In this document: positions 18,541-30,500 of the stretch, piece by piece
How the letters are laid out: each line of letters begins with the position of its first letter
Numbering within the stretch: the first letter of the stretch is position 1
Origin: Parelaphostrongylus tenuis
Lineage: Eukaryota; Nematoda; Chromadorea; Rhabditida; Metastrongylidae
Direction: 5' to 3'
DNA length: 64,000 nt
Assembly (NCBI GenBank): GCA_019055375.1
Contig: JAHQIW010000441.1
Coordinates: 1 to 64,000 of the forward strand
Made by a program: the position numbers and the translations under genes
Notes under the pieces: generated by a model
What the model saw: only the letters and a program-made list of their open reading frames with translations
What the model was told of the DNA's origin: nothing
The model's database searches: none

Positions 18541-19355
18541 AGCCGCTTAGGGTCAGTGCATCAGTGCGCTGTGCCTAACTCGGGCCGGAAAGATCAGCCT
18601 GAGGTATGGTTTGAGATCACGCGTAATTACGAGACACTCGTCTTTTCGGTTCATTTTTGAGCCTTTGCTATGTATCCAAAAGGCTTTTAAGGTTTTACGC
18701 GCAGATGTTTTTGATTCCTGTGCGAGGATCGAGAATTTGACGCCGAACATTACTCCTGCATGGTTTTGGTCCTTATGCGTTCCTAGTGGGGTTTCTGAAT
18801 CAGAGTTGCGTAACCCAACTAGGTGCTTCTTTACAGGAAGGAATATTGGTCTACCCGTTTCGCCAATGTACTCATCGCCGCTTGCTTCGCAGGAGATTAG
18901 GTAAATTATACCCGATCTCATACAGTCGCCGTCTCTGCCGTCCGGACAAACTTTGCAGTCATTGGTTTCGCAGAGACGGTCATATAGTCGGTTGCGGACT
19001 AATTGACGTTAGTGTTTTTGGGGGTATTTCAACTATTGCTACCTGATTATCCAAATCTGCTCTTTTTAGGCAGCGTTTAATAGCTGTGCTTACTTCGTTA
19101 GAGATAAAAGGCGGGAGAAAAGGAACATTATTTTCGCCAGACTTGTCGTATGGGAGCATAGAATTTCCTCTAAATCTAGCCTGAGAAGCTCCTACCGCAT
19201 CGTAGCCATTAGAGATGGCCATTTTTCGCGCCAATCTTAAGGATACTACATTGTGTTCTTTTCCTGTGCACACACTTGTCGCTGTTCGGATCATGTTCTT
19301 CAGAAGTCCATGTTTTATGTGTGAAGGATGAGCTGATAGGTGTTGAACCAAATAT
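18541..19355 (-). mobile_element. Penelope-like element, RT C-terminus plus GIY-YIG endonuclease, 5' truncated
   Basis: Minus-strand coding region in two frames. The upstream frame (19351-18980) has LSAHPSHIKHGLLKNMIRTA, SLRLARKMAISNGYDA and LPPFISNEVSTAIKRCL, typical of the region between RT and endonuclease in nematode Penelope-like elements. After a one-base frame change near 18993 the reading continues as LVRNRLYDRLCETNDCKVCP, then the GIY-YIG nuclease: GIIYLISC, then DEYIGETGRP, an H at the helix, TPLGTH and TSARKTLKAFW, ending at the stop near 18553. The catalytic RT domain is absent. Homology stops at about 19355, where a mariner relic begins, so the element is 5'-truncated. A second fragment lies at 62330. 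Confidence 0.85.
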
Positions 19356-19359
19356 TTTT

Positions 19360-19935
19360 ATTGCTTGGTTTTCGGTACCATTTCGTATTGTATTAGTTTT
19401 TGGTCAGGTTGACCTGAACGTTCAAAAATGGGAGCCAATGATAAAATGGACAAAAGGTCTGTCACAGAAAGCTGCAGTCGATGAAATCAACGAAGTTGAA
19501 GGGTAAGGCACAACAAGTAAATCTGCTGCTGGACGCTACTTTCAACGCTTTAATGGCGGAAATCTTGATCTTGAAGACAAGCCTCTTCCAGGATGCCCAA
19601 CAAATTTGAATAACGAACATTTAATTGCTGCGCGGAAGATGAACCGTCGGCATGTGCTCGCAACTTGTCAGCCGATCTTGATGCTCCTCTTACAGCTGTG
19701 CTTACTCATGTCTACCAGCTTAACTTTGTCTACAAGAAGCCATGAAAAGATCCGCATGAGCTCATTGAAAAACAAGCCACTAAAAAATTGAAATCTGTCG
19801 CCAATTGAGGTTAGGGAAGAATTTCAAGAATTCTTTAATTCTAATTCGAAGAAATGGTACTTTGACCCAGATTCAAAACTTGGAAGCCCAATGACAGAAA
19901 GTCGTAAAAAACGATGGCCTCCAAAATGATATAAT
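19360..19935 (+). mobile_element. mariner-family transposase relic, N-terminal half
   Basis: Plus-strand frame with the mariner helix-turn-helix: LSQKAAVDEINEVEG, an in-frame TAA at 19504-19506, then GTTSKSAAGRYFQRFNGGN, LDLEDKPLPGCPTNL and NNEHLIAARK. The family pattern is a first HTH, the W/YFxRFxxG segment and the LEDxPRxGRP linker. The DDD catalytic domain is not recognisable downstream. The premature stop and decay make it a dead copy. Confidence 0.7.
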
Positions 19936-20514
19936 TTTCCAATTTTTCATACGTGCTGCTGAACTTTTTTTCATACCTAGTAGCACGTCCCAAGGTTGTG
20001 GGTCGAAGATGGAGCCCATCGAACAGTGTATCCTTCCCTACATGACCTAAAATCCACTCATACTAACCGCACTTGCCATTCCATGTATGAGTTGTATATA
20101 CACTTACTATGAGGAAATCCTCGTGCTATTCCGTATGTACGAAAGATAACTCTCAACACGAGATTTATGTGTTTTATCACGTGATCTCTGATCCTTGCAG
20201 CATTTCATTAATCTGCGGCACACTCAACAGTTGAAAATATTTTCATATGATAAGAATACTGATATATGAGCAAAATCTAGACCTGCCTCAGGTTTAAACC
20301 ACCGAGTTGTCCATCGGGGGCTAGAGCGTTACGTTACTGAATCATCGAGGAGCTGTACATTCCTCTTGGGCACGTTTCAGCCGAATCTGTTGCTATCTAC
20401 ATGTCGTGTTCATCATCTGCAGTCTGCCAGGCTTTGCGAATAGACTCGTTTCGGCTGAATGTTAGATTGCATTGGCTTGTGAACTTAGCGCGATAAACCA
20501 CTGAGTTGTCGAGT

Positions 20515-20772
20515 TGGCCACCTTTTCGACTCTACAGTGCTTCCTATCCTAACTTATGGGTAGGAAACGTGGTCTCTACGTAAGCAGGATTAAAGATCGC
20601 TAAGCATTATAGAACGTGATGGAAATTAAACTGCTAGGAGTTTTCCATATCACGCAGGCAAGAGAGGGACCCAAGTTACGACCTAAGTTGACGATCAGAA
20701 ATAGAAACATGGAAATGTTGGCAGTAAGGTGTGCCGGACAAATGATGCGTGAGCGACGGTCGATGGACAAAA
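20515..20772 (+). mobile_element. RTE relic, 5' piece
   Basis: Broken frames still match the 3590 RTE copy: a CCTTTTCGACTCTACAGTGC block, CTACGTAAGCAGGATTAAAG, then CGGTCGATGGACAAAA. Interrupted by the TIR element that follows; the RTE continues at 21640. Confidence 0.7.
20767..20772 (+). repeat. Target-site duplication ACAAAA, left
   Basis: ACAAAA directly before the TIR element; the same six bases follow it at 21640-21645. Confidence 0.6.
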
Positions 20773-21639
20773 GGGTTCTTTCTTATTAGGAGGGAATAAA
20801 TGGAAATGGAAAACCGATCTTATTCGCTGGAGAGGGACTTTGCAGGAGTAGTAATAGCCATGCGAAAGCTGAGACTTGAGGCTACACCCCCACGTCGCCG
20901 GTTTTTTAAACACCCCTACATAACGCTGTGGCGTTCAGATTAAAAATTATGCTTCATACTCGCGTTTCTCCTTCATTTTTATCACGTGTGTAATTCGCTG
21001 GAAACAGAAAAGCATATCAATGTGTAGAGGAGTTTTCGTAGTATCTCAGTCAATCGTTTTATCCGGAGTTTCGTTCAAAGTGGAGGAAAAATTCCCAATT
21101 GAATAACAAAATAGAGATCGTACCGTCTCACCCCGCCCCTGTCACGCCCCCTGCCACGGCCCTCGCCTTATCGAATAGTCTGTAAACAGCGTTACTGAAA
21201 ATGTAAAACTCGATCTTATTTCCCCCATTGAAAGGAAATATTGCGCTATCACATGGTTACTAATAGTCTTGAGAAATAGCTCTATCCGGCGAGATTTAAA
21301 GCACAAATCATTAGACCAGGAGAAATCAAGAGATCAAAGGAGCTTTTTCCAAAGAAAACATATTTTTGAGTCCATAGAAACTTGTGCTATAGTTTCAGTA
21401 CTAGCACTTTAAGGAATGAGTTGTGACCAGCGAATTATGAGCGAGATAAGAGGAATAGCACGTGGTTTTATGAAATACAATTTTATTTCGATTGTTATAG
21501 CGTTATTAAGAGGTGTTTTGAAAAAACCGACGACGGGGGACTGTAGCCTCAAGTCTCGGCTTTTAAATGGTTACTAACACTCCTATGAAAACGAGTGAGA
21601 TCAATTTTTTATTTATTCCCTCCTAATCAGAAAGAACCC
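20773..21639. mobile_element. Non-autonomous TIR element inserted in the RTE relic
   Basis: Begins GGGTTCTTTCTTATTAGGAG and ends with the near inverse CTCCTAATCAGAAAGAACCC. Further inner inverted blocks (AAGCTGAGACTTGAGGCTAC at about 20866; GTAGCCTCAAGTCTCGGCTT near 21543) make it foldback-like. No transposase frame. Flanked by ACAAAA repeats and reconstructs a continuous RTE when removed. Confidence 0.7.
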
Positions 21640-21885
21640 ACAAAAGCTTTTACCAATGGAAATTCTCACGATGTCAAACGCACAGCAAGATGGCCATCAA
21701 TCTGATAAAGTTCTTCATGAAATTTCATTGAAGAACGATATGATGCTCATGGATACCTTACAGGAAAACTCACCGGGCTACTCTTTCCGTGATAGGGACC
21801 AGAGGAGAATTTAGTGGCATTCTTGCTTGAGTCATTCAGTGATCAAAGTGATGACAAATGACAAACGATTGGGTACAAACGATGG
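21640..21885 (+). mobile_element. RTE relic, 3' piece
   Basis: Resumes the RTE 3' coding region: GAACGATATGATGCTCATGG (matching E-R-Y-D-A at 4160), then the final TTCAGTGATCAAAGTGATGA region. Frames are broken. Confidence 0.65.
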
Positions 21886-23205
21886 AAGATAAGGAAACAA
21901 AATCGGAAATTTAGGGGCATTGGCCACTTTTTCTGACTATTGCTGTATCGCATGTTCACCCAAAATTGAGATATTTATCAGATATTGTTATCAGATACGA
22001 GTCCCGGTGATTGATAAGGTTTTCTTCGGAAGTTCTTCACTGATCCATCATACTTCTTTTTTTGGACGCTAGTGGAGAGTCGTGACCCCATCAGTTCTTC
22101 AAGCTTGACCCTAAGCGTGCTCTTGTAATTTCTTATTCAAAGAAATCATTTGAAAATATACTTCAAAGAATTTCATGAAACCATGACTCTCTACAAGGGC
22201 CTTTCTTTGATACCCTAAGCTTGCAAGGATACGACATTCAGTATCTCGTACACTCCATAGTGATGTTATCAGATATTGACATCGTCGCTGAATAGGCAGG
22301 GACGTCATCACAACAAATCAACCAAACGGTTATGTCTTCCTATTCTCTGTTTATTCTCTATCGAGTACTTCTCCTGAAGGAACTACTGCGTACTTATGAG
22401 TGAAGATTGTCACATGTCATCGTTGGTCGAAGAAAAGCATGAAGGCTTCTGAAGCTCTGCTACTGACAGACTATCATTGTAGCATACAGTTTGTGAGAAC
22501 CTTGCTGTCCTTTTGACGTTCTGAAAAAAAAACAGCCCAAGACCAAAAACGACTCAGGCAATTCGGTACTGCACGCACAAGTTGAGGCTCACATGAGTAG
22601 AGTTGGCGAAAATTCGAAAACTCGATTCTTACATCTATATCTATCAAAATCTTCTTGTATTTATAAGCAACTCAGACACCCTCGCTCGCACTCGCCCAGC
22701 TTCCAGCCCTTGTGGAGTCTGGTGAATTGGTATAGACTTGTCTAGTCAGGCTCGCTCCCTCTCATCTTCGTGAAGACACACTAGCACGGTGGTCCCGAAA
22801 TTCAGGAAGGTCCGACTCGACCAGCATTCGATTGCTGCCCGCGAAGAAGGCGAAAAAATCCCCGAAGCCACACGTTTGCAGACCTCCGTGGATGCTAAGA
22901 TATGAGGGAAAGAATCGAATGCAAGAGTGCTGAGACCATGCCGTGCATAGACGTGAGTTAAAAGATAAGGTAAAGCTGCGCGTAATCATCCTGAGGATGC
23001 GCATCATCGATTCATTTTTAACTTCTTGAGTGATGAATGCACATCGGCCTTACAATCTCGCGGTGGCCTCCCGCTAACGAGTCAGTGCTGCTTTCCCGAC
23101 AGTCTGAGACTGTTGTACCAATTACCCCCGAGGATGATGGCTGTGGGCCACGTGATGTTAACGTAAATACTTATTCGAACAACTGGACACCCGTCTTCAC
23201 TGATA
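21886..23205. other. Stretch without a supported gene
   Basis: No recognisable family. Short direct repeats of ATCAGATATTG-type occur near 21980 and 22265. 22690-23200 is GC-richer and may be an old insertion. Confidence 0.3.
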
Positions 23206-23552
23206 GTGCGAGCTCCACATCAGGGAAATTGTGCTGGCTCAGCTGTTTTGTGCTGGAGTCCCGAGGTAAGTCCGTCGGGGCTTTCTCAGATCGTCACCAT
23301 ATTAGAGCAGTCGTCGACGCTTGTGGATGAAAGGGAGATTACCACCTTGCGACTGTTAGCTACCAAGACAGCAGTCATTCCTGGTACGGTTTAATCTCGC
23401 CTCGGCTTTCCGGGTCTGAACGTCGGAGTCCTTCTCGGCTTGGGTGGCCCTGCTGAGGGGTTGAGTATCCCTTCGCTGGCTTTGCAGTCCGACACCCAGG
23501 AGCACCTTCCAGCTACGATAAGGCGGTGGGCCTATTTTGGAAGCATAATAAT
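23206..23552 (+). pseudogene. Coding-like GC-rich fragment of unknown origin
   Basis: One reading frame stays open across most of 23206-23552 with a single TAA at 23392. It includes TTLRLLATKTAVIPG before the stop and LNVGVLLGLGGPAEGLSIPS and QEHLPATIRRWAYFGS after it. The base composition and low-complexity AT-free stretch differ from the surroundings. I do not recognise the family; it may be part of a retroelement leader or a gene fragment carried by one. It abuts the SINE at 23575. Confidence 0.35.
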
Positions 23553-23574
23553 GATAATGGTAAAAAAAAGGTCT

Positions 23575-23805
23575 AAGCTCCTGGCGTTGATCAATCCTAA
23601 AAGAATGCACGATGCATTCGGTTTCGTTCTCGATGATTTATCGATGCATCAAGTCAGTGCTTTTGCCCTGTCAGGCAAGTCTGGCACCAACTCATCGACC
23701 CCAAGGGGATGGAGGCTTGGTGGCTCTTGAAAGCGAGGATCGAACCATCAACCACGTGTGTCGCGCAGCACCGCTAACCACTGCGCTATACGCGCCTCAA
23801 TAGGA
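23575..23805 (-). repeat. tRNA-derived SINE family B, minus-strand copy
   Basis: On the minus strand: head TAGCGCAGTGGTTAGCGGTG, B-box-like GATGGTTCGATCCTCGC, then body with CTGACAGGGC and GAATGCATCGTGCATTC. Clear homology to 7783 and 31305. Confidence 0.7.
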
Positions 23806-24513
23806 ATCAGATTCACTCAGTGACCAACCAAGTGAACGCTCGAGTCGTTTATAACACCAAATAATAACGATAACAACCGGATTATTTATAATCCCTCAAG
23901 AAATTCGACATGAGGATAAACAGTGATTCGGAAGATTTCGTGCTCCAATCGTGCTTTGTAACGCGTGTCGTGCGCAGTGCCAGCCTCCGGTCATTGAATG
24001 CGTCGCCCCGCTTCAAATCAAGCTAAGGCTCTTCGGAGACTTCGGGGTTTTCGTTCGGGTTATTCTCGGGGTTATCGCTGACCCCTGGGTTTTCACTGTT
24101 CACTAGAAATTCGCTTCAGGCTTGTCACAGTCCTTACTAACCAATTGCGGTAAACGGGGTTCCATAATCGTTCTTTTTCCAATCTCAGCGGATTCCCATG
24201 TTACTTTTTTTCTCGACGGATTAATTCTTCTGTTGATTTATATTCTTCAAATTTTAGTATTTATGTGGTCCGGGGTCCGCAAACTAGTATGGGAGCCCAT
24301 CACCGCCCACTGCGGTGTGATCATCGCGGAGGGGAAACTTTTCTTCGGGGAATGGGGCTCGCCGAAGCTAAAGCTCAGATAAACTTGGGCGGATAACCCG
24401 AGGGATAGATATACTCATAAGGTTTTTTGCTTTCAGAGTGATTTTTTGGTTTCACTGATCCCATAGAGGGTTATCTATTCTGTTTGCTACCTCATTCGTG
24501 GGCTCGATTCGAT
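23806..24513. promoter_or_regulatory. Upstream region of lin-45
   Basis: GC-richer patches (23960-24090, 24290-24400) precede the first lin-45 exon. No splice leader, TATA-like or other site is clear. A frame at 24122-24382 is open but unrecognised; it could be an alternative 5' exon. Confidence 0.3.
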
Positions 24514-27500
24514 ATGAGTCGGATGCGAACTCGAGGAAAAGAGGGGACCGATCCGGCGGCGTTGACCAGCCCATCGTCCACTCTTCCAGTCTCAGCAGCC
24601 CTGTCGAGTAATCTCAGCTTCACTCCGATGACGTCACCGAATAGAGAGAGGTGGGTGTTGTTTTGGGGGGATCGTTTACTTTTTTGATTCTATTGTGGGG
24701 TGATCGCTGTTGAGCTGATGATTTCAGCCTACCTTGTAAACTGATCTACGTCCATCTGCCGTTCGATCAACATTCCCGACTCGAAGTCCGGGCGGGTCAG
24801 ACGGCTCGGGATGCGATTTCGAAGCTGCTGAAGAAACGGAACATCACACCTCAGCTGTGTCATGTGAATGTCTCTGCCGATCCGAGGAGTGAACAGATCG
24901 ATCTCATGGTATGTTCAGTGCACTGCCTACAATTTCTTTCTGACTGAATTTCCCGAGACCGACTATCTATTAACCTCGGCTTGCTCAAGCTAGACACGAG
25001 GTGTTATATTACTCCGTATAAACAGCTGACGTCTCGACAGTTCGCCTTCTTCGGAGCCTGGAAAGGTCGAGTTGTCTGCAATCCAATCAGTCAGACATCT
25101 CCATTAAAAATCATCAGCCCTAGGTTTTAGTCGCCTGTATCACCTGTCACCTGCCGTCCCGTTGATCGTCGAGTGACTCGAGCGGGTACCAGCAACTCTT
25201 CCATTTTTCCCTATCGCGCGCAAGAGTAGCCCAGTGGGGTCCTCCTCGCTCTAGGGATTCGCTGAGCATCATGTCTTTCTTCTATCGGTTTCGTGAAGAA
25301 ATCGGACCAATCGGGTCGGTGGTCTTCCTTTAGAGCGCTTGACGTCCCGAGGAATCCAGTCGATAACGGCTCTCGTCCGTCGCATCAAGCACAAAATCAG
25401 CTCTCAGTATATTGCTTTTTGAATGTGTTTCACTGAATTATTCATGTGGAGATCACCGGAAGGAGATCACATAGGCTCATAATGCACCCCACCCTTCGAA
25501 GCAAGTCTTGTCATTTTCGCTTATATCACGAGTGATAACGAGGCATTCTTCCAAGTATAAACCCAAAGGAACTCGTGATATGAGCAGTATATGAGACTTG
25601 TTTTGAAGGGTAATGTGCATTATGAGCCTATGTGATCTACTTCCGGTGGTCTCCACTTGAATTAAGCCGTAAAACACATATAAAAAAGCGGTGACAATGT
25701 TGAGAGTTGATTTTGTGCTTGATGCGATTGAAATATGGGTATGGTGATTTCTTCTAAAGGAGTAATGGAGACGTTTTGACTGATTGGATCACAGACAATT
25801 TGATCATTTCAATCTCCAAAGAAGGCGAACTGCCGAAATGTCAGCTGTTGAATACCGAATAGTTTTACATCTCGAGTCTGTTTAAGAAGAAAACGAGGAA
25901 TAATGACTGTTCCTCCGATGTTTCTGAGCCGTACCTACGGCCAGGCCTTTTTCGGAGAGGATGTCCCTCCTTCGAAAAGCCCACTCGAGCACGTCACCAC
26001 CATGGCTGGGAATGATTGCTCACATACTCCGAAACGTCACTTTCCTGGTTCATCGGGATTCGATTCACATTTTGTTAGTGTTCAGCAAATGATAACATAT
26101 AGCAAGGCCATGCACTCCATCTGTAAAATGTTACACGTTTGGAATAATCTAGTTTAACATGCATTTCAAGTCTGCACAAGGTAGTTGAGCACTGTGTGTG
26201 GCTGATACTTGGCCCCCAGTGCCTAATAACGATAACAAAGATATGAGCTAAAGAGTTTGAGTATATGTATCATGCAGTCGACATCACCAGCTACTGTTGG
26301 AAGTCACTAAAGGCGGTCTAACCTGTAATTCCTAACTTTGCTGGCTTACTAGATTCTGTGATAAGTTGGTGCCGTTCCGATTTTATAATATGATTGCTTG
26401 CAGTGAAATTGCATGATTTTGGTATCGTTCAATTGCACATTTTCTTGCGAACATTGTGGTATATAACTTGACTGTACTTACTTTAAGATAGAGGTGTCTT
26501 AAGAACAAATTCGCTTGCTACTCATGCGCGAATGGCTCGTATGGAAAAATACTAGTGAAGCGGCGCGCAAAATTGATAAAACTTGGGGCGATTCTACGGT
26601 GTTAGAAAGGACCGCTTCCGGGCTTTGGTCAATCCTTTGGCACCCGTTTCGACTTCTTCCAGACCTTATCGAGTTTATGCAAGATGTGGCGATGGTTTTG
26701 AAGCAACACTCGGACTTTTCGACTAGCATTCGACATATTATTGAGTGATTCTATTGACCATTTCAAGGACAGTTTGACGATCAACTTCCTATGGACGGCC
26801 CGAACGCGGCTAGTCTTCCTGACTGTACTCTGCAATTTTGAATTTTGCGAACCACTTCCTAGCCGTTTTTTTCTGTAACCGTATCATCCCCCCGAGCCCC
26901 ATTAATCCTTGCATACCGCCTCGCTGCCATTTTTGCCCTACGCGCCATACGTGCATAAGTAGTGAGCGGATGTGTTCCCAGGACAGCTCCATCTTGAAGC
27001 AAGTATATACAGGTTATTTACCAAAATGACCGCAAGTAAGTGCGCAGTGAGCGTTACCAAAATGAAGCAATTTTTCTGCAAAAATCATATCAAAAGACTG
27101 AAACGGCACGAACTTTCTACAGAATCTTCTAACTTATCAAAAGGAAAAGTGTTTGAGTTGAAATCTGCCTATAGTCACATTATTCTTGGTCTACCACATT
27201 TCCTATCTGACTATTTGCGAGATAGCCTTTTTTGATTTTTTTCAAAAATAAAAATGGGATTTGGTGCTTTCACTACAGTTGCCGTTTTCCTTGGATCGGA
27301 CCGCCACGGAGCGATGTTCTTTATCGAATAATACATTTGCAAAAGTTTGTTTAGTGATATTCAACCTCTTATGGCGACAGAGTTCTACAAAATTTGTCAC
27401 TATCAAACAAGTAGTAAATTTTTCTTGAGAGTTGCGGCAGTTTTGTAAGCGGTTAGATCAGTGCGAAAAGGCATGTATCGTTTTTGGTACACACCGTAGC

Positions 27501-30500
27501 GAAAGGGTGAAAGATTATTCCCGACACTTTTCTCTTTTGTTTTTATTACTATGACTCACCACTTTCCATTAATTCGTTGTTATTCATTTTCAAGGAAGAT
27601 CTGGAGTCCGTCGCCTCACGGCTGGAGAAAAACGAACTTTGGGTTCATAGCGAATATCTTGACACTGTCAGTTCAATCAAGCATACCATAGTACGAAGGA
27701 CTTTCATCCCTCCAGTCAATTGTGATGTCTGCAAAAATCCAATTTGGCTAGTGGTAGGATTTTCTATATCTTTTTATAATCCATGTTACTCCATTCAGAT
27801 CAGGCTCCCCAGTTTCTTGACTAGCCCTTTGTGGATGACAGCATAATCGATATCGCCATTGGCGTGCGATTTTCGTTGTTCAACAGAAATTTTTTTTGTT
27901 GCGAGAAGTACACGAGGTTCCTTATACCATGCTAATAGAACATGATTTTGTATACAGCTCTGTTTACTTGCATGCAAAAACTCTGAATGTGAAACAATTT
28001 TCTTCTCGCTCTCTCAGTGCTCTATGGAAACCTTTTTGAGATTCAGATTAGCTCGAAATTCGCCGGGATTTAGGCTATCGAATGAGCTCAGTGTAGTCCA
28101 ATTAAAACGATTCACAGATTTTAGCTGAGTATAACGAACGAACCTAATGTGAAACATAATTTTATTTCTGCTACTGCGACGTACTTTATAGATGTTTCCA
28201 AAAATCAGGCAAAGTTTCGGAATTTCAGAGATTTGGGCTTTTGTTTATTGCTCAAATTCTAAATAAAAAACTTTGTTCAGCGGAAAGACCTGTGAAAATT
28301 TGAGGGTCAGAATGGCTCTTATTGTTCGCAAAGGGTCAGACAGCTGAATAATTTCTTTCTGGGTTAACGGCGAGAATTGTCTAATTTTAGGGTTATCGAT
28401 GCGAGTTTTGTCAATTCAAATTCCATCAGCGGTGTTCTTCGTTTGCCCCACTATACTGTGATTTGATCCAGACGGTGCCACGTGATGAAGCGGTTCGTCT
28501 CTGCGTTTATCAGGCGGATATCTCATAATTTCCATTTCAAGCAACACTGTTTCTACTTTCTTTAGCTGGCTCAACGATTACTTTTGTTGGCTTCAAGAAT
28601 GGAAGGACAGGATGCGGAAATAGCAGAAAGTCTCCTGAACCAACTGCAACCGAATCCTAGTCCATCTCACACTCCAGAAGGAAGTCATGCCGACTTAACT
28701 TTGAAAAGGTAATTGGCCCACTCTCCTCTATCTTAGCCCAACCGTACAATAACATGGTTCCCTATTTTCAGTCAAGTTTGAATTTAAAAATTTCAGAGGT
28801 GGTGGTGTAAAGCGGCATCAGCATCCCACAGGCATAACAGCAAGGGAAGCACCGGGACCACTCGCTCCATACCCACGCGATCGGTGAGACGTTTTGGCAG
28901 GAATTCTTTATTTGAATGCTTTTTAGCAGCGATATGAAGTGATAGATATACATATATATATATATATATCCAATCGACGATATGCTTATCCTTGGACCTC
29001 GGGTGAGAGTTGAATCCAAGTCTCTCTTTGGCCATAAGTGCTGCTCCTGCACTGCGGTGCTCTCGTTTTTTTGTCACTCTCTGTGGGATATAAGATATCG
29101 ATGTGTCAGCAACCAGCCGTCAATAGTTTGACCTGTTAAGCAAATATCGCTATTGAAAGAATGATAGCAGAGCAGACTCTCACACCCGTCACCGGAAAGC
29201 TTGAGACGGATTCAACTCCTCTGAAGGTTATCGTTCTGCTTATCTCAGGATTGGACATATGCTACTACATTGCGATATAGCACCGCTTGTTTGGCTTACT
29301 ATGTAGCCGTACTTGTCAAATGATTTATAACTTAATCGGCTGACTTCCTTTTTTTTCAGGTCATCATCAGCGCCAAATATAAATTCTATCAATGATGAGC
29401 TTGTACTGGAACACAATGTAAGTTTTGCTACTATATAGTATTACAGTATATCGTCTGTGAAGTATTTTCCTTTTTCAATAACCTTTTTCTAATGTGTTTT
29501 TTCATAAAGGATGCTGACTAACGCGAGATCTAGCCTAGGGATACCCTACTGTGTAAGACTCAGTTTCCAGTAGAGTATACGCACTCGATAGCACATCATC
29601 CAATATGAAGTTTTTTTTTTCAAACATTGCATTGAAACTGAATCCACTTGGGTCGTTTTCGAAATGTTCCCTATCAGTTAGCTTCTGTTTTTCCTGTCGA
29701 CACCTAGTTGTTTGTCAACATATCCATTTTTGCGACTAAAATTCGTCTTCTGAATCGTTTTTCAAAAAGATCTTGTTGGACCTCCAAATCTCTGCTGTCC
29801 GAGACGAGGTTCTATGAAATGCTGAGAGACACTTTTATAAGTCATTCGAAAGTAATCGACACGAATTACTTATTCAACCATTTTTTCAGCAATGATATGA
29901 TCTATCGACAATATATACAACGGCGTTTAATGATGTGAAGTACTTTGAACCTTGTACGGGAGTTGAACACTCGTCTCACCCTTTCTGGGATGCGTTCAAC
30001 CACTGCATTACAGCGCTCTTTAGGCCAAACCTCTGGCGATTGATTGTTGACAAAAGCGATACTTTGTATCGTAAAGAAGTGGTAGCGGAACAGGCTCTCC
30101 GGCAGTGCAGTGATCAGCACGCCCCTCCGTGATGAGCGTGACGCGGGTTCAATTCCTGTCCGAGGTTCCAAGTTTTCACATGTCTCAGCATCATTGTATT
30201 TATAGTAGTAACATCAGTCGCGAATGTTGACGCTCATCAGAAATGTTGTTGTCGTGTTATACTCTTTTCTTGAACAACATTTATGTATTTCAGCAACGTA
30301 TTCTCGACGCTCTGGAAATGCAAAGTCACGGTTCGTTACTGATTTTTACTAAGCATTTAGACAGCTCACATGATAAAATATCTACTGTATTCAGCTGAAT
30401 CAGAGGCAGCTGTGAGATTCTCGAAATGTAGCAAGCCAAGGTCGCAGTTTCAAAGCAATGTTACCCATAGCGCCTCTTCGGCCGGTAATGGTTTAGGTGT

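Noticed and set aside
28493..28520. GC donor after TTTATCAG for lin-45 exon 4
   Set aside because: A normal GT donor at 28493 keeps frame and gives the expected D-E-A-L-A-Q-R continuation with exon 5.
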